Source: Laburnicola sp. R22_1
Lineage: Eukaryota; Ascomycota; Dothideomycetes; Pleosporales; Didymosphaeriaceae
Reading direction: 5' to 3'
DNA length: 64,000 nucleotides
NCBI GenBank assembly: GCA_014281115.1
Contig: JACONQ010000013.1
Coordinates: forward strand, 1,726,501 to 1,790,500
In this document: piece after piece, positions 34,146-47,200 of the stretch
Layout of the letters: the number at the start of each line of letters is the position of its first letter
How positions within the stretch are numbered: the first letter of the stretch is position 1
The notes under the pieces: model-generated
The model's input: only the letters and a program-made list of their open reading frames with translations
Told to the model about the DNA's origin: nothing
Database searches by the model: none
Translations under genes and position numbers: made by a program

Positions 34146-37100
34146 TTAGCTTCGGCGAGGCAAACTAAGAAAAACTATACTAGAGGCGCTAATTACGTGG
34201 CTTAATAAATATTATAAACTATTGTAATTTATTATAAACTATTATAGACTATTTAAGACTATCTAGAAATATTATAATAAGTAAAATAACTATTAGATAA
34301 CCTCTTCTAGTACACAAGCTAGTGAAGTAAGCGCCCTACTACTACGCGTTATAGTGGTTACGTCTAATAAAACAACCTAGGCGTCTCCATAAGTATAGCC
34401 TAGAGAGAGGCCTATTACCCAAAAAGGTCGTCTAAAACAGCCAGTTAGCGGGCGCTCCATATGCCTATCCTAGCAGTCTCGCGGCATAACGTTGTGTTAA
34501 GAGGTACCTTAATCTCACGCATGTGCGTACGTAAGGGCCAGAAGCTTAGGGTCCCCAACTCTATTGTTCTAAAGATACATAACTATAAGATCCTTATATA
34601 ACACTAGATCTTTATATAGGGCATATAGGCTAGGTTTCCTATTATTGTTCCTATAGTATACTTTAATAGCTTTCTCGCAACCTAATATGTCTGTGTAGGG
34701 CTGCTACTTAGGGTTAGCGTTCTACTTAGGGGAGTTTTTATACTAGACTCTATATATAAGTAGCCCCTTATTGCCTATTAAAGGATTCTTGTAGCGATGG
34801 TTAACCTTACTATTAACTATAGAGTTAACGTAGTAGTCCTGCAATCCTACTAGTAGGGTAATAGGCGCGTCTATTATAACTATACTCTCCTTATTAGAAA
34901 GCTAGACAGCCTTAGGGGCGTTATATAACAGCCAGGCGTGAAACTATGGGTGTACGTTATAGTAACTTGTAGAAAGCTCTAACTAGTACGTATGGTCGCG
35001 AAAGACCTCTGCAATAGAAAACAGTCCCAAATTCTTAACGTCTAGACCTTTATTAGGACAGAGAGACGGAATATTACGCGCGTCTAAATAAACCATATCT
35101 CTAATAGCATATGCTAGTGCGGGTTGTCGACCCTTATTCGCGTAAAACTCTATTTTTAATTAGGCCCAGGCTAGATTTTTATTTATAAAGCGCATAACAT
35201 CTTTAACATAATAAACTATCTACTAGATGTCTTTATATTGCAACTTCTTATAATAGTCTATTACTATGACTAGAGTAATGGGTTTAAAGTCCTATTGTGG
35301 TAAGTAGCCCTTAGTTGCAAGTAATAGCACAACTCTAGTAGATACGCTTTCTTTGTAATTTATAGCGAGTTGCGTAATAGACAACTAGTTAATCTAGTTA
35401 TTTTGCGTGTAATTAACGTAATAACGCAAATACGCCTTTAGAACGGCATTTATAATTTCTGTCTGTCTATTACCCTCTAGGTAAAAAGCTGTCATAAGCG
35501 TGAGTTATGTACCCACTTGTCTGTAAAGCTCCCTCCAAAAGTAGGACGTAAACTAGGCGCTGCAGTTAGAGACAACAGTGTTAGGAAACCCCTTCTCGCG
35601 CCATACGTACTTAATAAAGGCTCTGACAATAATCTTAACATCTAGCAATAGAAGCGCAATATACTTATGTTGCTTAGACAGGTTGTTAACTACTACTATA
35701 ATATAATAATAGGTGACTTTGCCACGCGTGCAATCTGACAATAGAGTAATAAAATTAATAGAAATATCTTTCTAAAAACGCTTTGGCACTAGTAGTAGGC
35801 AAAGGAGTCTTTACTTCTATTTCTTAAATAGCTTTAAGCAGTGGTAGATAACATAATCGCGTGTATAATAAGTAACCATATCTATTATACTAGGCTAGTA
35901 ATAGTGCTAGCTAACCTCATAGTACGTTCCTCTTTTCCCTGCGTATCCTGCCCCTAGGGGTTTATAACACGACTATACAATGTTCATATGGAGGATGTTG
36001 TTAAAGGGGACGAAAATCTGTTTCTAGAAAAACACCAAAATATTAGTAATATTATAGTCTTATAATTCTACCTTAACGTTGTAGTTATATATCACCGCTA
36101 CTAGAAGACGTCGCATGCCCTATTGCTTTGCTACAACAATCTATTATAGGATAGAATTCCTAGTAGTTGCCTATTTTAACTAGTCTATTATACTAACGTA
36201 ACTCTATACAAAGAAATCCTCACTTAGCAACTCTGCCTATCCTGGCAAAGTGGTCTCGCGACTCTCCGGAGGGCCATTGTCGACTGTCCTATCTTCGATG
36301 GGTTCCTCCTTACTAAGATGGTATAACCTTGCAGTAAGGCTAACTACTAACTCCTCTGTTTCTACTAGTATTTATGCGAGGTAAGCAGTGTATAACACTT
36401 CTTTAATAGAACACTCTGTAAGCAGTATAACTGTCTTTAAGATAGATTTAGATATGACTATTAGTAGGACAGATTTAACGCAATTAGGCGTAAGGATTAT
36501 TTGCGCTTAGTGTTAAAGATAATTGTCTAGTACATTGCGTGGCAAGTTACCCAGACAATAGGTAAGAGAATCGGGCTTTCCACCCTGCCTGCCCAGCCGG
36601 TAAGTAATCTTAAAGTTAAACTTAGAGAGGAATTCCGTCTAGCGAGCCTAACAACAGTTTAACTATTTTGTGGTTATAAACTACTCTAGTGCTTTGTAGT
36701 CTAATATCACATTAATAAGTAATCTGTTAGACAGCTTGGGTTGCCAGTCTTTAAAAGCCTTAATAATCGCGAGAAGTTTCTTACTATAAATCGCGTAGTT
36801 GCACTCCGCTAGTATTATTTTTATAGACATAAAGGCGATAGGATGTAGGGCGCCCTTATATATCTAAGACAAGACTGCGGTAACAACAAAGTCTAACGCG
36901 TCTATCTTAACCCACGTCTCTAGGTCTAGATTAAAATGTGCTAGGATTGGGGCTATTATAAACGCGTTCTTAAGCTGCTTAAATGCTTTAGCGGCGGGGC
37001 CTTGCGAGTTAAGAGGGAACTCTGCAGAAGCCTCTTTGCGGGTTAGGTCTGTTAGCGCTCTTACTAAGCTTAAGTAGCTGATAATAAATCGCCTATAAAA

Positions 37101-38620
37101 GTTCGCAAATCCTAGAAACGACTGCACCTTACGCACGTTAGTGGGGAGCTGCCATTTAGTTATAACGCAGATCTTAGCGGGATCCATCTTAATACTGTTA
37201 ATAGTAAGAATAAGTCCTAGGTATTTAATCTTCTTAACCGTAAACTCGCACTTGTTAATGTTAAGGTATAGTCTAGCCTTTTTTAAGCGTTAACAGACTC
37301 TATAAACATAGTCCTTATATTTAACTAACGTCTTGCTAAAGACTAGAATGTTATTAATATATGCCAAACAAAATTCATCTAGGTATTCCTGCAGCGTCTT
37401 ATTAATATAAGACTAGAAAGTCGCCAGTATATTGCACAATCTAAAAGGCATAATAAGGTATTTAAATAACCCATACTATATTGCAAAGACGATTTTATAT
37501 TTATCTCTATCCTTAATACGCATCTTGTAAAAGACCGCGATAACGTTAAGGACGCTAAACCACTGCACCCCAGATAGTCAGGAGAGCGTCTCACAGATAT
37601 TAGGTGGCGCGTTCTTGTTTTTTACTATAGCGGCGTTTAGCTAATAGTAGTTAACACAGATACGTAGGCCTCTATTAGGCTTCTTAATAACTAGCACTAG
37701 AGCCGCAAAATCTAAGGTGCTGTATTGCACCTCACCCATACTAAGCTTCTTGTTAACGTACGCCTTTACCGCCAGAGCCTTCTTTCTACTTATACTGTAT
37801 AGCCGGGCGGCGGGGTGCTTTGTCCCAGGTTCTAAGTTAATCTTATAGTCTACCCTAGGCCAATAAGACGGGAGCTGGTCTTCTGGCACTATAAAAGCCC
37901 CTCACTCGTCCTGAAGCCAGGTAGGTAGTGACTTTAGTATCTTATTCTTTGTCTTGTTAGGTTAATTCATCTTCTAATAAAACTTATTAAAGTCTTCTTA
38001 AGTTAAAGCTACGAGATTAACACAAAACAGCTGTGCAAACATGGCCTTAACATTAGTAGTATTATCTAACTTACTCTTATTGTTAATCCTACTAAGCTTC
38101 TTAAGTTGCTATATATATTTAGGATATAGCCAGGTAGTGTAGAAGTCGGTCTTAAGGGCTATAAGCGAAGCGGCGTACCTAGAGACAACTTTAATATCTA
38201 TTCTAGCATACGTAGGATGCAGCGTTCTTAGTTTAGACAACTATTATTAACAACCCTTACTAGTAATAATAACTAGGAGTCCTTTTATACAGCAGTTACT
38301 TATGCAATAGGGCTTGTTAAAGGTTATAGTCTTGTCTTTCTAATTAATATTTGGGTTGTGGGCACTTAACTATAATATACTAAAGATAACGTTATATCCC
38401 AAAATATTAATAACGTATGCCAACTCCTTAGAGAAGTGGTCCCTATAGTATATAGGCAACACTGTCGCCTTTATAAGTACTTATTTTGTAACGCTATCGC
38501 TAAGATATAGGCGGATAGACTTTTTAAGTAAGACTATATAGAGTCTGCAATAAGTAACGCAGTTCTTACTTACGTACGTATTTATCGCGCCCAAATCTAT
38601 AAGACTGTTAATAGTAATTT
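34146..38620 (-). pseudogene. G3 pol: protease, RT, RNase H, integrase
   Basis: Domains are read right to left. A retropepsin (SLIDLGAINTYVSK, active-site S to L) lies at about 38560-38610. Its C-terminal part is followed by a linker with NKPYCISNCCIKGLLVIITS. RT begins at 37889 with EDQLPSYWPRVDYKINLEPG, then LVIKKPNRGLRICVNY. The RT thumb/RNase H starts at 37187 with VQSFLGFANFYRRFI, then APILAHFNLDLETWV and ALDFVV. The integrase core at 35741-35553 has YYIIVVVNNLSKQHKYIAL and VWREKGFPNTVVSN (catalytic D to N). Stops are almost all TAA/TAG from CAR. Region 34146-35500 encodes the end of integrase and nothing else I can name. Confidence 0.85.
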
Positions 38621-40717
38621 TGCCTCTTTTAGCAGTCTAGAGCTAATACTTAAAGATAAATTGTGCCCTATATATTATCGGTATGTCCTTATTAAGCGAG
38701 TTCGCGTAGAGTTTAACAACCTACTAGGGCTGTAATAATTATTAAGTTAGCCGCAGCTTTAGCTCTTTAATCTTACGTAAAAGTTTTGGTAATAACTCTT
38801 AAGGTCCCTACTAATAACTTTTAATAGAGATATTTAGTTTTCTAATAGGTTGGCTTTAGTTAACGCAGTAAGAGCTAGCGACAAAGGTTAGATATTAACT
38901 ACAGCGAGGCCTGCATTAATAAGGACCTTAATCTTATTGGCTAGTTGCTACGGTTTGCCTTTGCATAAAGCGTTCTTATTTTTATAATAGTGGCCTTTCT
39001 CGCGACATTTAATACAGTGTCCTTTGTTTATTAGTAACTTAACCTAGGCGTTAGTATAACTAAAAATATTGCCACTAGTATTGTTACTTCCACTATAACC
39101 GTCTTCTCTACTACGATTGCCTTAATTGTTATTATTGTTGCCCTGCTGCTACGTAGAGCCCTGCAGCTTTAAGATTGTGGCCTAATAACGTATCTTTTTA
39201 ATAAATAATAACTATAAGTCTAAGTTTAACTATTACTTATTAGCCTCTAACTGTAATAGTTTTAAGAGTCAGATGGCAGTAATAATTTTTTGCTAATTAG
39301 GAACGTTAATAGGTGCAGTTGCGATTTTAAATTAGGATAGCCATCCTTTAAAGCTTTCGCGGTCTCTAATTTTTAACTAGTTGCCCTGTATCGCTGTGTA
39401 CGCCTTACCTATAGAATTCGCTGCCACGTAGCTACGATCTAATATATTAAAAATGTCTTTAGTAGACTAAAAGGCACTAGGCTTGTCAAAGTCCATACGA
39501 TGCTCTAAGCGTTAATACGTTATATTAAGAGTGTAATTAAAAATAAACTCCATCTTAGCGTGTTTAGTTATAAAGACATAGTTATACGCGCTTAGGTATA
39601 AGCATATAGAACTCTTCTATAGTTTATAATTTTTGCGGTTATCTAAGCCTTTAAACTTATTAGGCTTATAAAGATAATGGCTAGAAGTCTAACTAATGCC
39701 TATTAATATGGACGTTAACTAGCCACTAGGCGTGTTAGCATAAGCGGCATAGCTAGTATTTGTAGCAGGTATTGCGGATTGTAGAGTGCCTACTTACAAC
39801 GCGGCATATGTCTAAGCGTGGCGCTATTAGATAATCTTAAGATCTTTAGTGTTTAGATCTTGTTATATATACAGTGGTATATTAGGTAGGGTAAACGTTA
39901 TCGCCTTTAGCTAATCTTCTAGATCTGCGACTTTCCGCTCTTATTCCTTCGCGCGGGCACGGTATAGTTCTTTAAGCTCCTTTAACTAGTTAATATAAGC
40001 GAGCGCCTCTATTACCTAGGTTTTACGCTAGGCTAAACAATAACACTTAACCTATAAATTGTGCTCTACTTTTAATAGGGAAAGTTATGCACGTTTTGCT
40101 AACTCTATAGTATAGTTATAGCAATCTTCTAACTTAGCCTCCTGCTAATATTCTTAGTGAACCTTATCTTCTAACTTAGTGGCGCTATTAGCGTGCCCCA
40201 CAAAATGGCCAAAAAGCGACTTTGGCTATTTGTGGGTGAACGTGGCTTCTTACAATAACTCGCTATCGCGAATATCTATCACTATTTTCTATTATGGCTT
40301 AGTGCCTTTAGTGGGTAAGCAAAAGACTTTAAAATAGAGTAGTAGTGCGTTAGTATCCTTATTATATTAAAGTTGCAGCCGCGTATTCCTAGTAGGCTGC
40401 TCCACAATATTAAAAATAGATTTCCTGCTAAAACCGCGACGCTATCTACGCAATAGCCTGTCTATTATTAGTTTAGAGTACTTTACTGTGCCACTACTAG
40501 GGATTTCTATAGGCTGGCTATCTAAGGTAATATGCTTACTAGTGCCACTTGCGCCACCTACACTAAGTATATTTAAGTCCTCCTTATCTAGATCTTCTAT
40601 AATGCGAGGCGTAGGAGTCTATGGGGCAGTTCTAAACTATTAGGTTACGCTCTTATTAGTTAGGATGGCAGGCCCGCTTATGCGCCACCCCCTAGAGATG
40701 TTTCCATAGTTCGCCAT
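38621..40717 (-). pseudogene. G3 gag with zinc knuckle
   Basis: ATG at 40717-40715 starts MANYGNISRGWRISGPAI, and this start was chosen because it follows the 5' leader directly. A CCHC-like motif, GHCIKCREKGHYYKNKN, is found at about 38985-39030 near the C-terminus, the expected place for the nucleocapsid knuckle. In between, frames are interrupted by TAG/TAA at Q codons. Gag would package the element RNA. Confidence 0.7.
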
Positions 40718-40910
40718 TTTATTAGTGGTACTAATAGTGTTGTGAGGTTTAACTAATAGTTTAGGGTTATTAAGCCTAGCTATACACTATTACAGGTGTA
40801 GTTCCTCTTATTATAAGAGCGTAATATACGTCGTCGCAAGTTGTAAGTTAATTAAAAGTCTATTGTGGCTTGCGCTCTATTATAAGCGTGCTTTTATTAA
40901 CCTAGTATAA

Positions 40911-41129
40911 TATAAGAAAGTAATTGGGCTCAATTATTAAATAGGTTAAATTGCTATAATAAGGATACTAGGTGCCGCATACTACCTATATAGCAGCGGT
41001 CCTAAGAGCGCGCTAGTACTACCTAATTGGGACTAGCGCGCGGGGCCGAATTAACGTTGGGCCGACCGGGTCGGATTAACGTCGGGCTGACCGGAGGTCC
41101 GATGGGCTAATGGGCGGCGATTCCTAACA
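40911..41129 (-). repeat. 5' LTR of G3 (right)
   Basis: 219 bases, TATAAGAAAGTAATTGGG to TTCCTAACA on the plus strand; more GC-rich than the left LTR because it carries fewer RIP changes. Confidence 0.9.
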
Positions 41130-41134
41130 ATATA

Positions 41135-41227
41135 CGCCTTTAAAGAATAGAGATCTAAGCTATTAGGTACCTAGAATTCTATTAATATTATTACTAATTA
41201 CCTAGATTTATAATACTTTATAACTAA
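41135..41227 (+). pseudogene. G2-outer RNase H fragment between G3 and G4
   Basis: Collinear with 57925-58020 of G2-B (TTTAAAGAATAGA... CTATTAGGTAC). Only this ~93-bp piece separates two independent LTR-element insertions. Confidence 0.85.
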
Positions 41228-41232
41228 TAAGC

Positions 41233-41422
41233 TATAAGAGCGCTACTAGGATGCCTAATAGTTAATAAGACAGAATAGAATAATATTAGAAGGTAAGTAG
41301 TGATGAGACGAATTGCTACCTACTCTTATCTAAAGTAAGAAAGTTTTTTATCTAAACCCCTACTAGGCCTAAAGGAGGCATAAGGCCCTATTAGGCTAGT
41401 TAAACGCTAAGGAGGCCTTATA
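41233..41422 (-). repeat. 3' LTR of G4 (left)
   Basis: 190 bases, TATAAGAGCGC to GGCCTTATA on the plus strand; followed by CCTCCTTCTAGG, a polypurine tract on the minus strand. Confidence 0.9.
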
Positions 41423-42053
41423 GTATCCTCCTTCTAGGATTAATCTAACCTGGGTTGCCCTAGGAGATTAAAACATATAATATCCTACTATCTCTACTTA
41501 AAAAGTAAACAATTGCTAGTCTTATAACTGCATAGCAATAATTATTATTATGCTAGACATTATTACGCTACTAAGGTACTCTAGGGCACCTAACTAGTTT
41601 AGGAGCCAAAGGTGCCATTAAGCAAGACTTAGCATAGTTGTTTTGGTTTTCGCCTACCTTTATACTACCCTTACTTCTTACACCTTAACTAGTTAATTTA
41701 GTATATACTATTCTACTTTTATTATTCTAATATATTCTAATGTCTCTCTCTATAGTAAAATAGTCCTTAAGAAGACGCTTACTATATAGTAGGTAGAGTT
41801 AGCTTATAATTAACTTACTAACGCTAATTCTTATATTTATTATATTAAACTTATCTATAAAGGGAATCTTTTATACACTTATTATTTTCTAGACATAGAG
41901 CTTGTCCTATTAATTTAGATTAATAGAGTCTAACTGTCTAGGTGTAGAGATTACTTAATTTAAAATAAATATTATCTTATAGTAATGTATACCCTTATTA
42001 AGCGCTATTATACTACTAACTAAGATAATATAGTACTCTATTAACTTTAACGC

Positions 42054-43543
42054 TACGAAGGTGCCTTTTAAAAGTTCTGTCTAACGCTAAAAGCGCCACC
42101 ACAACGCCCAGCTCTTAGCACTAAAATACTTAAGATAGGAGCAATCTAATCTCTCTTCTAATTAACCATGGCCCCTAATACTAACGTGTATACGCGTACT
42201 CTTATTATTACTCTCAAATCACTATCTGTTGGCAAGTCAACCTCTCAAGTCTCAGAGCTCACTGGCATTAAACCACGCACAATTAATCGTATCTACAGCT
42301 AAGCTATTGCTGCTGGCTTCGAGCCCAACGTTCTGCCTCTCAAGATCCTCCCACACCACGTTCAAGACGCTCCTCGCTCTGGGCGCCCATCCAAACAAAC
42401 ACAGGAGGTCAAGGAGGAGGTATTACAACAAGTATGCCGCGACAGATATGGACGTGAAAAGACCTGCGCTAACATAGCTAGTAGGCTTAGTCTGCGAGGG
42501 ATAGATCTCTCAGCTACTACTATCTGGCGAGTCTTAAGAGAGGCTGGATACCACAAGACAAAGCCAACGAGAAAGCCTGGGTTAACACAGAAGATAAGGA
42601 CTAAGAGATTAAAGTGGGCGCTTAAGCACGTTACTTGGACGCTTAAGGATTAGAAGAACGTTATATGGACAGATAAGACTTCTGTCGTTCTTAGTTATCG
42701 CTGTGGTGGATACAGAATATAGAGAAGACCTAAGGAGCGCGTAGTCAAGAGCTATATACGTAAAAGATAGAAGGGATAACGTTACTCTAAGTTCATGTTC
42801 TGGGGCTACTTTACGTACGACAAGAAGGGTCCTTGCTATGTCTACAAGCCAGAGACTAAGGTAGAGAAGCAGATAGCTGCTCAAAGGATTAGTGAGCTAA
42901 ACGCTGAGCTCGAGCCTTTAATGCGAGATGAGTGGGAGCTGAACACAGCTATGAGGAGGACAGGACTACGCAACAAGCCAGGCAAGAAACCTTAATGGAA
43001 ATGGACAGCCAAGAATGGCAAGCTCGTACGCAGCTCTGGTGGAGGCATTAATTGGTGGCGATACCAGACGTGCGTTCTTATCCCTAAGCTTCTGCCCTTC
43101 GCGCAGGAGTGTATAAAGGATAGGCCACAGACTATAGTGATAGAGGATAAGGCACCTGCGCATGCACACCACTATCAGAATACAGTGTACAGTCTGTACA
43201 AGGTCACAAAGTTGCTCTAGTGTAGCAACTCACCAGACTGCAACTGCATTAAGCTATGCTGGTTCTATATAAAGAGAGAGACTACAAAGAAGGGAGCTCC
43301 TCAATCAAGAGCAGAGGGTATTAAGGCGTGGGAGAGATGCTGGCGAGACCTCCCTCAATCAAAGATACAAGCTTAGATTAAGCGTATTATTAAACATATC
43401 CCTAAGATTATTAAGCTTAAAGGTGGCAATGAGTACCTTAAAGGGAGAGGAGAAAAGCGAGTTAGATAGATCAGCAATATGTGGCGTTTTGGTGGCGTTG
43501 TGGCTTTCCTTAGCAGACAGAACTTTTAAAAGGCACCTCCGTA
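42054..43543 (+). mobile_element. Tc1/mariner element Tc1-C
   Basis: The element spans 42056-43541 between TA duplications. Inverted repeats start CGAAGGTGCCTTTTAAAAG (left) and CGGAGGTGCCTTTTAAAAG (right, reverse complement), and further GCCACCACAACGCC-like words are shared. It keeps near-balanced base composition and many CpA dinucleotides, so it is among the least RIP-affected sequences in the window. Confidence 0.92.
42168..43469 (+). pseudogene. Tc1/mariner transposase (DD34E family), catalytic E lost
   Basis: A single 434-codon frame runs from ATG 42168 to TAG 43467-43469. Residues about 10-130 form the helix-turn-helix DNA-binding part (VSELTGIKPRTINRIY, DAPRSGRPSKQ, TTIWRVLREAGY). 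The catalytic core shows VIWTDKTSVV, FMFWGYF, VIEDKAPAHAHHY and NSPDCNCIKLCW. The final acidic residue, 34 residues after the second D, is K where E is expected, consistent with G to A. In-frame stops (after RIY, LKD, GYRI, IRKR and others) fit Q or W codons changed by RIP. It would have moved the element by cut and paste at TA. No intron is needed, unlike in Tc1-B. Confidence 0.9.
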
Positions 43544-44240
43544 AGCTTAACTACTTTATAACTACTTAGATTATTCTCTATAGTAGTAATTCTAATAAGA
43601 ATAAGAAACGCGTTTATAAGGCCGCTAAGAGGCTTATAAACTATATTAAGTAGGTGTAGTTACCCTTATAGCGCTTTCTATTAACTAATTACTTCTTAGC
43701 TTATTTAAGCCCTACGCTTAGAATCTATGCGTCTATAATAGTAGCGATATTTATAGATTTACCTATTACTTTACTAAGAAGCGTGCTTAGACTAATATAA
43801 AGCGCAAAATAAAGTAATATTATTATAAAAAGGTAATTAACTATGCTACTTATAAGGGTGGAACACCTAAACGCAATAAAGTCTATAATTCTACTTTTTA
43901 TCTTATTATATTATATACTAACACAATTATAGAATAAATATAGGCTTATATATTATTAAGAGTACTAGGGTAATAATAAGAGTCCTACTTACAGTCTTAG
44001 TTGCAGATAGTGCCTTTTTAGCTTCTTAGTAGTGCTTTTGGCCTTTTTAGGGGCCTTAGGCCAATGTGTGTATATAAGGGGGACCTCTAGGGCCATTATG
44101 CCTTAGGGTCCCTAAGAATAACAGCTCCCTGTAATATAGGAGTCTATTAGACCTTAGATAGCGCCTTCTGGCGGGCGGCAACGCTCTAAAATATTTTAAA
44201 CCTAGATTCTTAGAATATTCTCTTCTTTTAGCTCTAAGTA

Positions 44241-47200
44241 AAGTGTGATATGCTTTTATAGTCCTTTATAGTTCTTTTTAACTAACTTCTAAAGATACTA
44301 TAATCTTTCTAAGTTTATATTACCTTTGCGATATTTTACATTATTAAATACCTCTATAATTATAGTAAAAAAACACTCTATAGAAAAAAATAGATAAAGG
44401 TAGTAAGTGTACTTCCTATAGTAATTCTCTAACTATATAGTTAACCTAAGTTTAACCTCTTATCTATAGAAAAGAAAACAAAATTCCCTAAGAAGGTTCT
44501 TTTCTTCCTTTATCCCTCTTCTATAGTTGTTTAACCTAAATAAGAGCCTCTTTAATATTGTTCTAGAATATTTTTTCTTTTCTAAAACTCTTTAATAGTG
44601 TTGGCACTTAGATTAGTGCCTAGCTCCTATAAGTTTTCTTCTTCTAAGTAACCTTTCTATTTAATAAGGTATTCCTAGGTTCTAACTAATAACTACCTAC
44701 TCTCTAGCACCTTCTCTACATAATATACGTTATTGCCAAACGTGCGTAGAGTGTCTATAATTAGACCTACTTAAGACTTAATAGCTTCTCTTTATTTATA
44801 TAGCTCTAATAATAATATATAAAAGACTAGGTGTACGTTTAATTTTATAAAGATAACTCTATAGGCTTCTTTCCCTATAGGATAATTAACTATGCCTAGT
44901 CTAATAAACTTCTAATTAAGTTTACGCTTAGGTTATGCAAAGTTTAAATGTCTAGTAGATATAAATACTTAATCCCCTAGTTTAAGACTAAGGTGCTTTC
45001 TCTTCTTATTAGCGTACTTTTTCTAGTATATATTCGCCGCTATAATCTTTATTTTGCATTAAGCCTATAGTGTAATAACTTTTACTATAATTAATATGCC
45101 TAATAGCGATTCTTCGCTGCCAAGTAGTATTCTAGACTATTCTAGCATATAAGGATCCGCTCTATAGTATACGCAAAAAGAAGTTACTCTAGTTATTGCA
45201 TTTATGCTATTGTTATATACAAATTCCGCAATTAGCAACTATCTTGTCTAGTTATTCTATTCTAGATAGCAAAAGCACTAAAAATACTACTTAAGCGTCT
45301 AATTCTGCCTTTTAGTTTGCCTGTCTATTTGCGGATAATAGGCTAATAATAACACCCTTATAGTGTTAAGGTAATAATAAAAAGAGTCCTAATAGTAAGA
45401 GTTTATTATTAGACCTCTATCTAATACAATTGTTTTATAAGTGCTATATAACCTAATAATATCCTAAATCTAGGCTTCTACTAAGTCCTTCGCGTCCTAA
45501 TCTGTTCTAACAGATATATAATAAGCCATCTTTATTAGGTAGTCTACTATTACTAGAATAGTATTATAGACTTGGCTAAGTATTTAGCTAGGAGGTAAGT
45601 CTATAATAAAATCCAAGGTGACGTCCTCCTAAGGGCTATTTGGCATAGGCAAGGGATTTAAAAGACTATATAGTTAGTATTAAGACGCAATAGACATCCT
45701 ATACTTTAAATAGTCTTAATAGTAGTTTTTAACTTCGCGTTACATTCCTTTCTATTAGAAATACCTCCTTAACTTTTCTAACGTCTTCTTTACTCTAAAA
45801 TGCCTAGCTATAGGGCTATTATAGTATGTTTAGAGAGCCTTCGCCTTCTCTACACTTATTATAAGCACTTTAGTTCTATTCTACTTTATTATGCCTTCTT
45901 CTGGTAACTTCTTGCCTAACTATTAGGACTAAGGTTCTTCTAGAGCCTTAACTGTATCTTTAATCTTTAAGTTAGATTTAGAGCTAACCTCTATTAATAA
46001 TATTAGCTCTTTCGCAATTGCTCTTCTAGGTTTACGCCTTCTTAGCCGCCTTTATTTATAGAGTGCTGCTTATTAGGATCTTATAATCGCACTAATTAAT
46101 TAGGTAGTTAGTTTATTAAAAGTATCCCTACTTAATAATATTCCTAAAGGCTCTATATAAGCCCTATTTCCTTTCTCTACTAGGTGTTACGCCTTGCTTA
46201 TATAGTTAGGGCGTCTTAATAGTCTATCTGCTGGATTTTTCTTCCCTGGCTAGTAGATAATAATAAAATTATACTCTGCTAGCCTCTTATAGATTCTAAC
46301 CTACTAGTAGTTTAATTTCTTTGTGTCTATAAACTATCACAAGTTATTGTAATCTATAAGGATAATAAATAGAATACTTAATAGGTAGTATTACTAATAT
46401 TGAATACTTTTATTAATAGCTAGCAATTCCTTATTATGTATATTATATTAAAGTTATATGCTATCTAGCTTTTATAAAAAGAAACTAATAGATCGCTATT
46501 ATAGGGTTCTGTTAGATTTAGGCATATTTTGGCTTAATATACTAGATATCGCACTACCTAAGGCGTTTACCTTAAGTCTTATCTCTCTATTAGGCTTAAA
46601 GTATACTAATATAGGCACTACTATAAATATATCCTTTAACTCTTTAAAAGCTGCTTTTGCTTATATATCTAGATATAAGGGTTAGCTTTCCTCCCTTCTT
46701 TAAGTATGCCTGCCTTAGATAGCACTAAACTCCTTCTAAGTAAGTTAAGTAAGGAGTAGAGCCACTCTTAAAAACCCTTTAATAAACATTTAGTAATAAT
46801 TTATAAAACTAATAAACACTCTAATATTATATACTATCTTAGAAAGTAGCTACTCTATAATTATTTTTATATAGTCTTTGTGCACCCTAACTCCTTTTTA
46901 GCTAATACTATAGTCTAGATACTTTATCTCTTTCTAATAAAACTTACACTTGCTAAGTTTAATATATAGTTTGGCCTTATATAGCCTTTAGAGGACTTCT
47001 TTTATATGCTATTTATATTCCTCTTCTATAGTAGAGAAGATAAGTATATTATTTAAATAGACAATTTATATTACATTAATTAGTTTTACTAGAACCTTAT
47101 TAATATGTTTTTAGAATTGTGCTAAAGTATTAGTTAAACTAAATAGTATTACTAAATACTTAAAGTGTCTATACGTTGTATAAAAAGCTATCTTCTACTT

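Larger units (their letters stand above)
33899..41134 (-). mobile_element. Ty3/gypsy element G3 (minus orientation)
   Basis: 219-bp LTRs at 33904-34122 and 40911-41129 sit between ATATA duplications (33899-33903, 41130-41134). A pyrimidine run at 34123-34137 is the polypurine tract on the minus strand, so transcription runs right to left. It is inserted in the RNase H part of G2-outer. It is visibly less RIP-damaged than G1 and G2, retaining several ATG-initiated frames. Confidence 0.93.
41423..44240 (+). other. G4 3' region with plus-strand coding-like sequence, split by Tc1-C
   Basis: Between the left LTR and the end of integrase lies about 1.3 kb (not counting Tc1-C) whose best readable frames are on the plus strand, opposite to pol. 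Examples are YIKLIYKGNLLYTYYFLDIE near 41840-41900, KKRVYKAAKRLINYIK near 43600-43650, and YYYKKVINYATYKGGTPKRN near 43820-43880. Stops are TAG/TAA at plausible Q codons. I recognise no family. It may be an antisense accessory gene of the element or captured sequence. Confidence 0.4.

Noticed and set aside
37379..37594. 71-codon minus-strand frame
   Set aside because: Out-of-frame shadow within the G3 reverse transcriptase.
42362..43172. Minus-strand frames at 42362-42556, 42609-42884 and 42966-43172
   Set aside because: All are antisense shadows of the Tc1-C transposase, which is supported by catalytic motifs on the plus strand.
46458..46685. 75-codon plus-strand frame
   Set aside because: Antisense to the G4 RNase H region.
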